DNA from: Fidelibacterota bacterium | GTDB lineage: Bacteria > Fidelibacterota > Marinisomatia > Marinisomatales > TCS55 | NCBI GenBank assembly: GCA_029936965.1 | Contig: JAPYRG010000014.1 | Span: 1-60,147 of the forward strand | Direction of reading: 5' to 3' | DNA: 60,147 nt | Translations under genes and position numbers: made by a program | The notes under the pieces: model-generated | What the model was told of the DNA's origin: nothing | What the model saw: the letters and a program-made list of their open reading frames with translations, nothing else | Database searches by the model: none | Part shown: positions 1 to 8,371 of the stretch, piece by piece | Numbering within the stretch: position 1 is the first letter of the stretch | Layout: each line of letters opens with the position of its first letter

Positions 1-2
1 AA

Positions 3-53
3 AAACTTGCTGCGGAAATAGAATACCTGCAGAATTACCTCCGAGGGAGATAA
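3..53 (+). CDS. C-terminal end of an upstream gene (partial)
   Basis: Reading from base 3 gives a 16-codon open frame ending in TAA at 51-53. The peptide is KLAAEIEYLQNYLRGR, an amphipathic helix that would suit the C-terminus of a protein. Its codons (CTG, CAG, CTC, GGG) are richer in GC than those of the genes that follow. The other two forward frames either stop early or give less natural peptides. The family cannot be told from 16 residues, so this is only a probable gene end cut by the window edge. Confidence 0.45.
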   Translation, partial: KLAAEIEYLQNYLRGR

Positions 54-174
54 AAGTGAATTTTAAATTAAATAATAATTAATTTTAATGATATGCTTAA
101 TTTATATTATATTTTGTTTTATAATTAAATAATGCGGAGTTTTACAATATAATTCATGGTGACAAAATAAAATT

Positions 175-2391
175 ATGAATATTAGAATATTACATAAAAT
201 AATCTTTATAACTATAATAATAAGTGGATATACACTTGCACAAAGCAAGATAAATGTTAACCATCTTCTAGATTATGGTGGTATTAAATTTATGCCAAAT
301 TCTGATAAACCTTTTAATGGTAAGGTTTTTGAATTATATGATAATGGTTCAAAACATTGGGAGAAAAGGTATATAAGAGGTATTGCAGCTGGATATTATA
401 GAAGCTGGTATCAGAATGGTCAGGTTGAATTTAAAGGTAGATTAGAAAATAACGTGAAAAACGGTTTGTTTACTTTTTATGATATAGATGGTAATAAAAT
501 AAGAGAGGAACAGTATCGTGATGGCGCCTTAAATGGGGCATTCGCTTCCTGGTATACGAAGGGCAATAAGAATGTGAGTTGTACCTATAGAAATGGAAAG
601 TTGGATCAAAAATATACGAGTTGGTTTGAAAATAGAAATATGAAAGAAGATGCAACATATTTGGATGGTGATTTAGTTGGTAGTTTTACTTACTGGTATG
701 AAAATGGGAATATGAAATCTGATGGAGCATATGTACATGGAAAATTAGATGGATATTATACTGCATGGTCCAATGATGGTATAAAACTATATCAAAAATC
801 ATATGAAACTGGTTTGCTTCATGGAATTACAACTTTTTGGTATGAGAGCGGTATAAAGAAAGAAGAAATAAATTATAATTCTGGAAAAATTGATGGTTTA
901 ATCACATACTGGAGAGAAGATGGAGAATTGGATAAGCAAATTTATTATAGGAATGACTTTGTAGATGGACCAAGTATGGTTTGGTATAAAAATGATGAGA
1001 AGAAAAGTGAAATAAATTATCGTGAAGGAAAATTAAATGGACCATTTGTTTATTGGTTTAATAATGGACAAAAACAAAAAGAAGGTTATCATATAGATGG
1101 TGAAAAGTTTGGAATCTATACTAATTGGTATGAGAATGGACAAAAGCAAGAAGAGAGAACGTACAGTTACGGTATGTGGGATGGTCCAAGTTCAGTGTGG
1201 TTCGAAAATGGTCAAAAAATGGAATTAGGGAATTATAAGAATGGACTACCTAATGGTGTTTTTATTCATTGGGATGAAAATGGACAGAAGGTAGAAGAAG
1301 GTAATTATATAAGTGGTAAACGTGAAGGTTTATACAAATTCTGGTATTCAAATGGGCAGAAACATCAAGAAAGACATTATGTAAATGGTGGATGGGATGG
1401 TTTGTCCACCGTATGGTACGATAATGGGAATAAGAAGAAGTCTGGTTATAATAAAAACGGTGAAGAACATGGTAAGTGGACGTATTGGAATAAGGTTGGA
1501 GTAAAAACAAAAACTGTAAATTTTAAAAATGGTGAAATCGATGGTGATGTAATTGAATTTACTAGTTTAGGTAAAGAAGATGGACGTCAAACATATAGTA
1601 ATGGTCGCTTACAGGAAGAATTAACATATGAATATGAATATTATGATAATGGATCTATTAAAACTAAAAAATCATTCAAAAATAATATTGAAATTGGAAC
1701 CTGGACTACTTGGTTTGAAAATGGCAACACTAAAGAAGAGGGTACATGGAAAGATGGTGAGTATTATTTAATTAATAGATGGAATTCAAATAGTAATTTT
1801 CTTGTTAAAGATGGAAAAGGCGGATGGGTTAGTAAGAATGAAGATGGTACGAAAAAACAAAAGCAGATGTATGAAGATGGTAGGTTGGTACTTGATTTGT
1901 CATTTAAACAGGAATATTATGATGATAGTCAAATAAAATCTGAGAAAGGTTATGAAGAAGATGATACTCCAAATGGAGATTGGATTACTTGGCATGCTAA
2001 TGGGCAAAAACAAGAAGAAGGTGTATGGAAAAATGGAGAATATTTTTTAATAAATCGATGGAGCTCCAATGGTAAATTTCTTGTTAAAAATGGAGATGGT
2101 GGTTGGATTGCTAAAACGAGTAAGGGAAGAAATGAGTGGAAAAAAATATATAAAGATGGACATTTAGTTGGTAAATGGGATTATAAATATTCCGAATATG
2201 AAAATGGTAGATTAAAGTCTGTAGTAAGTTATAAGAAGGGTGTTCGTGATGGTGTATGGGTTGTTTGGTATGAAAATGGACGTAAAAAGGAAGAAGGTAT
2301 TATTCGTAATGGCGTTGAAACAGGTGAGTGGACTTACTGGGATGAAAAAGGCAATGTTACAGAGGTTAAAAACTTCGATATAACAAAGTAA
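175..2391 (+). CDS. Secreted MORN-like (YwqK-type) repeat protein, 738 aa
   Basis: The protein has an N-terminal signal peptide (hydrophobic residues about 8-22, ending near TLAQS). The rest is almost entirely a repeat of about 23 residues with core W-Y/F-x-N-G-x-K-x-E-E-x-x-Y-x-x-G, about 25-28 copies. This is the MORN_2/YwqK type, a beta-hairpin repeat often named 'antitoxin component' without real support. After residue about 470 two longer units of about 90 residues appear (ENGNTKEEGTWKDGEYYLI and a near copy), so the end grew by duplication of a multi-repeat block. No enzymatic domain is visible. It stands alone, with a terminator right after it. A role as an exported scaffold or binding protein is only a guess. 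Confidence 0.85.
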   Translation: MNIRILHKIIFITIIISGYTLAQSKINVNHLLDYGGIKFMPNSDKPFNGKVFELYDNGSKHWEKRYIRGIAAGYYRSWYQNGQVEFKGRLENNVKNGLFTFYDIDGNKIREEQYRDGALNGAFASWYTKGNKNVSCTYRNGKLDQKYTSWFENRNMKEDATYLDGDLVGSFTYWYENGNMKSDGAYVHGKLDGYYTAWSNDGIKLYQKSYETGLLHGITTFWYESGIKKEEINYNSGKIDGLITYWREDGELDKQIYYRNDFVDGPSMVWYKNDEKKSEINYREGKLNGPFVYWFNNGQKQKEGYHIDGEKFGIYTNWYENGQKQEERTYSYGMWDGPSSVWFENGQKMELGNYKNGLPNGVFIHWDENGQKVEEGNYISGKREGLYKFWYSNGQKHQERHYVNGGWDGLSTVWYDNGNKKKSGYNKNGEEHGKWTYWNKVGVKTKTVNFKNGEIDGDVIEFTSLGKEDGRQTYSNGRLQEELTYEYEYYDNGSIKTKKSFKNNIEIGTWTTWFENGNTKEEGTWKDGEYYLINRWNSNSNFLVKDGKGGWVSKNEDGTKKQKQMYEDGRLVLDLSFKQEYYDDSQIKSEKGYEEDDTPNGDWITWHANGQKQEEGVWKNGEYFLINRWSSNGKFLVKNGDGGWIAKTSKGRNEWKKIYKDGHLVGKWDYKYSEYENGRLKSVVSYKKGVRDGVWVVWYENGRKKEEGIIRNGVETGEWTYWDEKGNVTEVKNFDITK

Positions 2392-2415
2392 ACAGTTTAT
2401 TTAAATAATATATAT

Positions 2416-2443
2416 AACCCCGTCTAGTAGCGGGGTTTTTTTT
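2416..2443 (+). terminator. Intrinsic terminator after the MORN-repeat gene
   Basis: The stem CCCCG (2418-2422) pairs with CGGGG (2431-2435), extended by AA/TT, over an 8-base loop, and is followed by a run of eight T. It lies 25 bases after the stop at 2391. The T-run overlaps the stop codon of the convergent minus-strand gene ending at 2442. Confidence 0.9.
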
Positions 2444-2696
2444 AATCCCAAATTCTAAAAGGTCTTTTCGTTAACTCAATTTGTTTCAGTGAGTATCCTG
2501 ATTTGAATTGTTTATAGGAAGATAGTAATCCAGGTAAAGAGAATAAAATTGCCCCGAATAAATACCAGTACCAATCAGTATCAAGTGCAGTCGGATAAAA
2601 ACTCCTAAGTATCATTGCAAGAAAGAAACCTACAGCTGCAGTACAGTTGGCCGTAGATTGTGTGAATGTAGTGTTTTTTGAATTACCATATATCAT
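2442..2696 (-). CDS. Small two-helix membrane protein, 84 aa
   Basis: This minus-strand frame has a strong Shine-Dalgarno sequence, AAGGAGA, a few bases before its ATG, which separates it from the shadow frames nearby. The protein has two hydrophobic stretches, about residues 20-30 (VGFFLAMILRSF) and 42-58 (WYWYLFGAILFSLPGLL), joined by a short polar loop and followed by a basic tail. That suggests a small inner-membrane protein. I recognise no family. It converges with the MORN-repeat gene and is transcribed away from the lipoprotein gene at 2826. Confidence 0.65.
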   Translation of the reverse strand: MIYGNSKNTTFTQSTANCTAAVGFFLAMILRSFYPTALDTDWYWYLFGAILFSLPGLLSSYKQFKSGYSLKQIELTKRPFRIWD

Positions 2697-2825
2697 ATCA
2701 TTCTCCTTAATATAGTATAATTAAATTTAATAATAACTACTGTGATAAAATTATTCATATTAATACTAAAAAGATGGTATTATTAAAATGAAAATAAATT
2801 AATCTTAAAAAAGCAGGAATAAATT

Positions 2826-3233
2826 ATGCATAAGATAATTAAATCAATCCTATCTCTAGTAATCATATTTTTTATCAGTTGTATGCCTGTTTCTCATGTA
2901 ATTGTAGGTGAAACTAAAGCATCAATTGATCCATCTAATGTAAAAATATATTTAGACTATCCAGTAGAATATGAAAAAATCGCATTAATTGATGCTGGAA
3001 GCAATTTCGCATTTAAAGATCCTGTAATACTTTTTACTTGGCAAAGTAAAATGGACAAAGTCATTGAACGATTAAAAATTGAAGCTGCAAAATTGGGTGC
3101 TAATGGTGTGTTGATTATGAATACAGATAATAAAATTTATCAGTCATCTAGTATTGATGATAAGGGAAATGCTCAGTTCTCATCGCATACAGAAAAATTT
3201 GGGAAAGCGATAGCTATATATGTGATTGAATAA
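2826..3233 (+). CDS. Small lipoprotein, 135 aa, RcsF/YbjQ-like fold possible
   Basis: The N-terminus is a lipoprotein signal: basic start, hydrophobic core, then a lipobox ending in Cys-19 (FFISC). The mature part contains the segment EAAKLGANGVLIM (about residues 89-101). This resembles the 'A-x-x-L-GANAV' helix of small envelope proteins such as RcsF and the YbjQ/heavy-metal-binding group, where it packs against a beta-sheet. A ribosome site (AGGA) lies 7 bases before the ATG. It is a single gene between a minus-strand gene and tRNA-Ser. The lipoprotein call is firm; the fold match is weak. Confidence 0.7.
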   Translation: MHKIIKSILSLVIIFFISCMPVSHVIVGETKASIDPSNVKIYLDYPVEYEKIALIDAGSNFAFKDPVILFTWQSKMDKVIERLKIEAAKLGANGVLIMNTDNKIYQSSSIDDKGNAQFSSHTEKFGKAIAIYVIE

Positions 3234-3299
3234 TCTGGTCTTAGTGGCTTTTTTGATATTAGTTAATTTGACTCATTTTTAGTACTTTTATAGACGAAG

Positions 3300-3387
3300 G
3301 GAGAGGTGGCAGAGTCTGGTTGAATGCTCCGCACTCGAAATGCGGTATACACCTAGTGTATCGGGGGTTCGAATCCCTCCCTCTCCG
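3300..3387 (+). tRNA. tRNA-Ser(CGA)
   Basis: A complete class II tRNA. Acceptor strands GGAGAGG (3300-3306) and CCTCTCC (3380-3386) pair perfectly, with G3387 as discriminator. The anticodon loop CTCGAAA sits between CCGCA and TGCGG and gives anticodon CGA. There is a long variable arm typical of serine tRNAs, and the T-loop is GGTTCGAATCC. The 3' CCA is not encoded (GCAA follows). A thioesterase start codon lies only three bases after the tRNA. Confidence 0.95.
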
Positions 3388-3390
3388 CAA

Positions 3391-3819
3391 ATGAAAAAAC
3401 AAAAGTATTCACGAAATGATTTTGAGCATTGGATGAGTCTTCAGACACGATGGAGAGATCTTGATGCGATGGGTCACATAAATCATGCGGCATATCTAAC
3501 CTTTATGGAAAATGCGCGTTTAGAATTTTATGAATCACTTGGATTCAGCACTAGAAATAGTGGAGAAGTCGATGGAATTATACTTGCATCAATGAATGTA
3601 CAGTATCATCAACAAGTTATTCATCCTTCAGGTTTAGATATAGGTCAACGAATTGTGAGAGTTGGCAATAAAAGCTTTGACATGTTAACTGCGATATTCT
3701 TAAAAGATAATGAATCTCCAGTGCTTTCAGCACTATTTACTTTGGTTGCTTTTAATTATAAGCTTAACAAAACAATCCCTGCTCCAGATAAAATTCGTGA
3801 TATATGTAGGGAGTTGTAG
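3391..3819 (+). CDS. YbgC/4HBT-type acyl-CoA thioesterase, 142 aa
   Basis: A hotdog-fold thioesterase. The signature near the N-terminus, TRWRDLDAMGHINHAAYLTF, matches the YbgC/4HBT family 'R-x-x-D-x-D-x-x-GHxNN' block, with the second Asp as the expected catalytic residue. Length is normal for the family (about 130-150 aa). The longest open frame begins inside the tRNA, which cannot be the true start. I place the start at ATG 3391, three bases after the tRNA; ATG 3433 is the alternative. Neither has a clear ribosome site, so translation may depend on the tRNA being cut from a shared transcript. Substrate unknown. Confidence 0.85.
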   Translation: MKKQKYSRNDFEHWMSLQTRWRDLDAMGHINHAAYLTFMENARLEFYESLGFSTRNSGEVDGIILASMNVQYHQQVIHPSGLDIGQRIVRVGNKSFDMLTAIFLKDNESPVLSALFTLVAFNYKLNKTIPAPDKIRDICREL

Positions 3820-3836
3820 TGTATTATACTGAAAAT

Positions 3837-5255
3837 TCAATTATAGCTTATTAGATTACCACGGTTTAAATAATTATTTGGGTCTATGGAGTTCTTTAGT
3901 TTTTTTACCATTTCAACTGCTTCTACGCCATAGCACTTTTTAAAATCATTTCTTTTTCTTTTTCCTGTTCCATGTTCGGCTGAATACACACCATCAAGCT
4001 TTGATGAAAGATCGATTAAATAATCGTAAATTTCCAAAGATTCTTTTTCTTGTTTATTATTCGGAATTAAATGAAAGTGCAAATGACAATCCCCCAGATG
4101 TCCAAATAATAAATATTCAATTTTGGACTTATTCAGCCTTTCATGGACCTTTTCAAGATAAATTCGAAAATTATGTTGAGGTACAATAGTATCTGTTATA
4201 ATACTAACACCTCCCAGTCTTTGTGTTTTGGTTAATGCATTATCAGGGAGTGAATGACGAGCTTCAAAAAACTTTTTCCAATTATTGGGATCATTTAAAA
4301 CAATAATACTATCTAAATCTATATTTGAATTAAATGATTGAAATATCTGAATCCATTCTTCAATTTTTGAATCCATAGAATCATTATAGATTGGAATTTG
4401 TAAATAAATTCCTACGTCATTGTCATTTGAAAATAAAAATTCTTTATGATTCATATAATTTTGTGAATTATATCCAAAGTATTCCATTGCTGTGGTTTGA
4501 CTTAATTCATGATTAAAATGATTATTTAAAAAATCATGAAAATCAATAGCTTCTGATTCGCTATTTAATGATATAAATAATTCTAATTTACTTTTTGGAT
4601 TATTAGCTAAACCCAATTGACATGAAGTTATCATTCCTAAGATTCCTTCACTTCCAATAATTAAATCAACTAAGTCAATAGTTCCATTCTTATCAGAATA
4701 TAATCCGCTAGCATTCTTTATTTTTGGTCTATTATATGTTGGAATTGGTAATTGTATAGTGATACTATCGTATTCTAATGTAAAAAACCCCTTATCTGAA
4801 ATATATTGACCCCTTTTAATCTCAACAAAATCACCATTGGGTAATAAAAATTCGATTTCTTTAACCCAATATCTTGTTGAACCTTTTTGACCTGGAATAA
4901 AACCAGAAGCATTAGTTGATAATGTTCCACCAACTAATGCATCATTTCTACTAGTAGGGTCTACAGGGTAATAAAGTTTATTATTTGATAATTCCAGTAC
5001 TTTATTTCTAAAATTTTCAAGAGGAATTCCAACTGGACATGATGCTTCTTTATTTTTTAAATCTAATTCAATATCTGTCTTTGTTAGAAAAGAAGTAGAT
5101 AATATTACACCTCCATTTGGAGTAGCACTCCCAGTTAAATTTGTTTTCCCTGCAGAAACAGTTAATAATATATTACATATATAACAAGTTTTTAAAATTA
5201 TAGCACATTCAATATTGTTCTTTGGTCTAACTAATAAATCTGCAAAACCTTCCAT
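3837..5255 (-). CDS. FAD-linked oxidase, GlcD/D-lactate dehydrogenase-like, 5' end unclear
   Basis: A VAO-family flavoenzyme. The N-terminal FAD-binding domain has the segment SAGKTNLTGSATPNGG, equivalent to the 'RGGGTSLTG' loop, and DALVGGTLSTNASG, equivalent to the 'GGxxAxNAGG' loop. The C-terminal domain has the metal/substrate motif FGHLGDCHLHFH, and SAEHGTGKRKR near the end. It probably oxidises a 2-hydroxy acid such as lactate or glycolate. The first ATG (5255) falls just inside the conserved domain. The same frame continues upstream with plausible protein sequence to a TAG at 5448-5450 but has no ATG, GTG or TTG. The start is therefore missing, very unusual, or lost to a frameshift. 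Confidence 0.8.
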   Translation of the reverse strand: MEGFADLLVRPKNNIECAIILKTCYICNILLTVSAGKTNLTGSATPNGGVILSTSFLTKTDIELDLKNKEASCPVGIPLENFRNKVLELSNNKLYYPVDPTSRNDALVGGTLSTNASGFIPGQKGSTRYWVKEIEFLLPNGDFVEIKRGQYISDKGFFTLEYDSITIQLPIPTYNRPKIKNASGLYSDKNGTIDLVDLIIGSEGILGMITSCQLGLANNPKSKLELFISLNSESEAIDFHDFLNNHFNHELSQTTAMEYFGYNSQNYMNHKEFLFSNDNDVGIYLQIPIYNDSMDSKIEEWIQIFQSFNSNIDLDSIIVLNDPNNWKKFFEARHSLPDNALTKTQRLGGVSIITDTIVPQHNFRIYLEKVHERLNKSKIEYLLFGHLGDCHLHFHLIPNNKQEKESLEIYDYLIDLSSKLDGVYSAEHGTGKRKRNDFKKCYGVEAVEMVKKLKNSIDPNNYLNRGNLISYN

Positions 5256-5671
5256 ATTAGACCAATCTTTAAAGTATGGCTTGATAATATCTATATCATA
5301 TGATGAATGAATATGGAGAGACTTAAAAAAGGAGTGAAGTATTTTGAAATCACCATTCCATTTTTGTGAAAAATCAGTAATTTGTTTTTGGTATTTTTGA
5401 GCAATATTAATTGATTTGATATGTGATTTATTATTAATGATAAATCTCTAGATGATTTTATTTATAATAAAATTTTTTCTCACCTATAAATATAAATAAA
5501 GCTTTGCTATAATAAAAGTCGATCTTTATTGATTCTAAGTGGGGTTGTTTATAGGTATTTAGCACTTGTAGGTTGTAATATTATCTTAATGAAACGGTTT
5601 ACTAATACTATTAATGCATACTGGCTTGTTGTTTGGGCAAGATTCGCTAAATCCTAAATCTGGAGAATAAT

Positions 5672-6667
5672 ATGAGTTTAACAAATAAGATGTGGATTTT
5701 AAAAACAAGGCCAAAAGGTTTGGTTGAAGCATCAAATTTCGAGTTGATTGAAGAAGCTATGCCTGAATTAAATGAGGGCGATATATTGATACAAACAGAA
5801 TACCTGTCGGTGGATCCTACTCAGAGAATGTGGCTTACAGACGTACCAGGTTATCTTCCACCAATACAAATTGATGAAGTGATTCGATCAGGTGGAATGG
5901 GCAGAGTCATACAATCCAAAAATCCAAATTTTAAAGAAGGTGACTTGGTTAGTGGATTTGTTGGTTGGCAAACACACCTAATATCTGATGGAAAAGGGTT
6001 TAGAGTCATACCAGAACTCCTCCCAATTCCCACGATGTTGAATGTTCTAGGGTTAACTGGGGTCACTGCCTACTTTGGGTTGCTTGATATTGGTGAGCCA
6101 AAAGAAGGCGAAACTGTTGTGGTGTCGGGAGCATCTGGAGCAACTGGCTCAGTGGTTGCACAGATTGCAAAAATTAAGGGCTGTAATGTAATTGGAATTG
6201 CTGGCGGTGAGGAAAAATGTGGTTGGCTTGAAGATTGTGGTCTTGATCATGTGATTGATTATAAAAACACTGAAGCAACTAAAGAATTGAGGAAAATTGC
6301 AAGTGCGGGTATTGATATCTATTTTGACAATGTTGGTGGTCCATTGCTTGAAGCGGTCTTATATCAAATTAACCAAAAGGCTAGAATTGTCATTTGTGGC
6401 TCAATTTCAAATTATGCTAGTGAAGATTTACCAGTTGGTCCTAGGAACCTGAGTAGTTTGATTATTAATCGAGCAAAAATGGAAGGTTTCTTAGTATTAG
6501 ATTATTTTGATAGGATAGATGAAGCAATACAAGAACTTTCAAAATGGTTGATGGAAGGTAAAATTAAACATCGAGAAGATATTCAAGAAGGAATTGAAAA
6601 TTGTCCCAAAACACTCAATCGTCTTTTTACCGGTGAAAATAAAGGTAAACAAATTTTAAAGATATAA
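5672..6667 (+). CDS. NADP-dependent MDR-family oxidoreductase (CurA/PTGR-like)
   Basis: A zinc-free medium-chain reductase of 331 aa, the usual length. The N-terminus carries LSVDPTQRMWL, the 'DPxxRxwm' block of the prostaglandin/curcumin reductase subgroup. The nucleotide-binding Rossmann fold is seen at VVVSGASGATGSVVAQIAK (about residues 149-167), and later IYFDNVGG and ICGSIS follow family conservation. Such enzymes reduce the double bond of alpha,beta-unsaturated aldehydes and ketones with NADPH and are mostly linked to detoxification. The ATG has GGAGAA at proper spacing. It is a single gene. Confidence 0.9.
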   Translation: MSLTNKMWILKTRPKGLVEASNFELIEEAMPELNEGDILIQTEYLSVDPTQRMWLTDVPGYLPPIQIDEVIRSGGMGRVIQSKNPNFKEGDLVSGFVGWQTHLISDGKGFRVIPELLPIPTMLNVLGLTGVTAYFGLLDIGEPKEGETVVVSGASGATGSVVAQIAKIKGCNVIGIAGGEEKCGWLEDCGLDHVIDYKNTEATKELRKIASAGIDIYFDNVGGPLLEAVLYQINQKARIVICGSISNYASEDLPVGPRNLSSLIINRAKMEGFLVLDYFDRIDEAIQELSKWLMEGKIKHREDIQEGIENCPKTLNRLFTGENKGKQILKI

Positions 6668-6780
6668 ATGAAGAGATTTTACCTCTCAATATTTTTATTT
6701 ATTAATTAAATAAGTAATATGAATAAACTAGGGTATACTCACCGCTCAATATCTTATAATTATTAATACATATCTATAAC

Positions 6781-8250
6781 ATGAATTCTACCAAATCTGG
6801 AAACAAAGAATCTTTTTTAAATTTTTCTTTAAAAAGTGAGCTAATAAAAGCTATCAAAGAGTTAGGTTTTGATTATCCAACGCCTATCCAGAGTAAAGTT
6901 ATTCCGCATTTAATGTCTTCTGAGCAAGATTTAATTGCTTCAGCTCAGACTGGCACAGGAAAGACAGCTGCATTTGGCTTACCTTTATTAGATTTGACCA
7001 ATACAAGGGATACTAATGTTCAGACGCTCATTTTATGTCCTACGCGAGAACTTTGCATTCAAATCACAAATGACTTACTAAGTTATTCTAAATATTTGAA
7101 GAACATAAATATCCTATCTGTTTATGGCGGAGTCAAAATTGAAAAACAAATTAATTCTCTAAAAAAGGGACCTCAAGTTGTTGTTGGTACTCCAGGTAGA
7201 ACAAATGACCTCATTAGAAGAAAAAAGTTGTTTGTTGGAAATATTGAACGTTTGATTTTAGATGAAGCTGACGAAATGCTATCAATGGGATTTAAAGAAG
7301 ATCTTGAAAAAATTATTCATGCAACTCCCAAGAAAAAACAAATTTTATTATTTTCTGCGACAATGACTCCTAAGGTTGTTGGAGTTACAAAAAAATATAT
7401 GGAAAACTCTTTAGAGATATCTGTTGCTCGCGTTAATCGCGCTGCTGATAATGTTCAGCATATATTCTATATGGTAAAGTCAAGAGACAGATATGAAGTA
7501 GTTAAGCGAATTGCAGATATGAGCCCAGATATATATGGAATTGTATTTTGTCGTACGCGTAGAGAGACAAAAGTAGTTGCTAACAAACTAATGAATGATC
7601 AATACAATGCTGATACGATACATGGCGATTTATCCCAAGCTGAAAGAGATGATGTTATGAAGCGTTTTAGAAATCGTCAATTACAAATCTTAGTAGCAAC
7701 AGATGTAGCCGCCCGCGGATTAGACGTTGAAGATCTAACTCATGTGATAAATTATAATTTACCTGATGATGATGAAATATATATCCATAGAAGTGGAAGA
7801 ACTGGAAGAGCAGGAAAGAAGGGCGTCTCAATGGTCATTATTGATGGGCGTGACATGAGAAAATTAAAAGATATTGAAAGAACGTGTCGCATATCCTTTA
7901 AAAAGAAAGATGTTCCAAATGGACTAGATATATGTAAAAAACGTTTGTATGCACTTATTGACAAAATTGAAAAAGTCGAAGTTAATGAAGAGCAAATAGA
8001 GCCATTTTTGCCTTATATTTTAGAAAAGCTCAATTGGCTGGATAGAGAAAAACTCATTAAACACTTTGTATCAGCTGAATTCAATAGATATTTATCATAT
8101 TACAAAGACTCAAAAGATATAAACGTGGAATCCTATGAGAAGGAAAATACTGGAAGAAAAAATAGAAATAGAAGAAAATTCTATAATTCAAAAAAGAGTA
8201 ATAGAAAAAACAATCGAAACAATAGAAACAAAAGAAAAAGAAGGAAGTGA
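6781..8250 (+). CDS. DEAD-box ATP-dependent RNA helicase, 489 aa
   Basis: All core motifs are present in order: Q-motif ending in Gln-37, motif I AQTGTGKT (55-62), PTREL, motif II DEAD (about 161-164), SAT (about 192), then VFCRTRRET, ATDVAARGLDV and HRSGRTGRAG in the second RecA domain. After the core comes a short linker and a low-complexity basic tail rich in Asn, Arg and Lys (from about residue 455), which would bind RNA without sequence preference. Such enzymes (DeaD/CshA group) remodel rRNA and mRNA structure, often in the cold. It stands alone, and its stop codon is TGA. Confidence 0.95.
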   Translation: MNSTKSGNKESFLNFSLKSELIKAIKELGFDYPTPIQSKVIPHLMSSEQDLIASAQTGTGKTAAFGLPLLDLTNTRDTNVQTLILCPTRELCIQITNDLLSYSKYLKNINILSVYGGVKIEKQINSLKKGPQVVVGTPGRTNDLIRRKKLFVGNIERLILDEADEMLSMGFKEDLEKIIHATPKKKQILLFSATMTPKVVGVTKKYMENSLEISVARVNRAADNVQHIFYMVKSRDRYEVVKRIADMSPDIYGIVFCRTRRETKVVANKLMNDQYNADTIHGDLSQAERDDVMKRFRNRQLQILVATDVAARGLDVEDLTHVINYNLPDDDEIYIHRSGRTGRAGKKGVSMVIIDGRDMRKLKDIERTCRISFKKKDVPNGLDICKKRLYALIDKIEKVEVNEEQIEPFLPYILEKLNWLDREKLIKHFVSAEFNRYLSYYKDSKDINVESYEKENTGRKNRNRRKFYNSKKSNRKNNRNNRNKRKRRK

Positions 8251-8371
8251 TTGCGCTATTATTCTTTAATCTAAAAGTGAACTAGATCACTGTATTTAAT
8301 CTCCATATTTAACTATATTAATTAAACATATTTCTTTATTTTACATTACTCGAATTTGATCTGATCTAATA

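Noticed and set aside
300-2390. Regularly spaced DNA repeats that might be a CRISPR or tandem-repeat array.
   Set aside because: They vary in sequence, keep the reading frame and encode MORN-like repeats.
3340-3390. N-terminal extension of the thioesterase into the tRNA.
   Set aside because: The first 17 codons are the tRNA's own anticodon and T-arm sequence; the conserved protein begins after 3391.
5589-5657. A 22-codon frame (starting MKRFTNTINAYW) just before the MDR reductase gene.
   Set aside because: It has no clear ribosome site and no recognisable family; it may be chance in the 5' leader.
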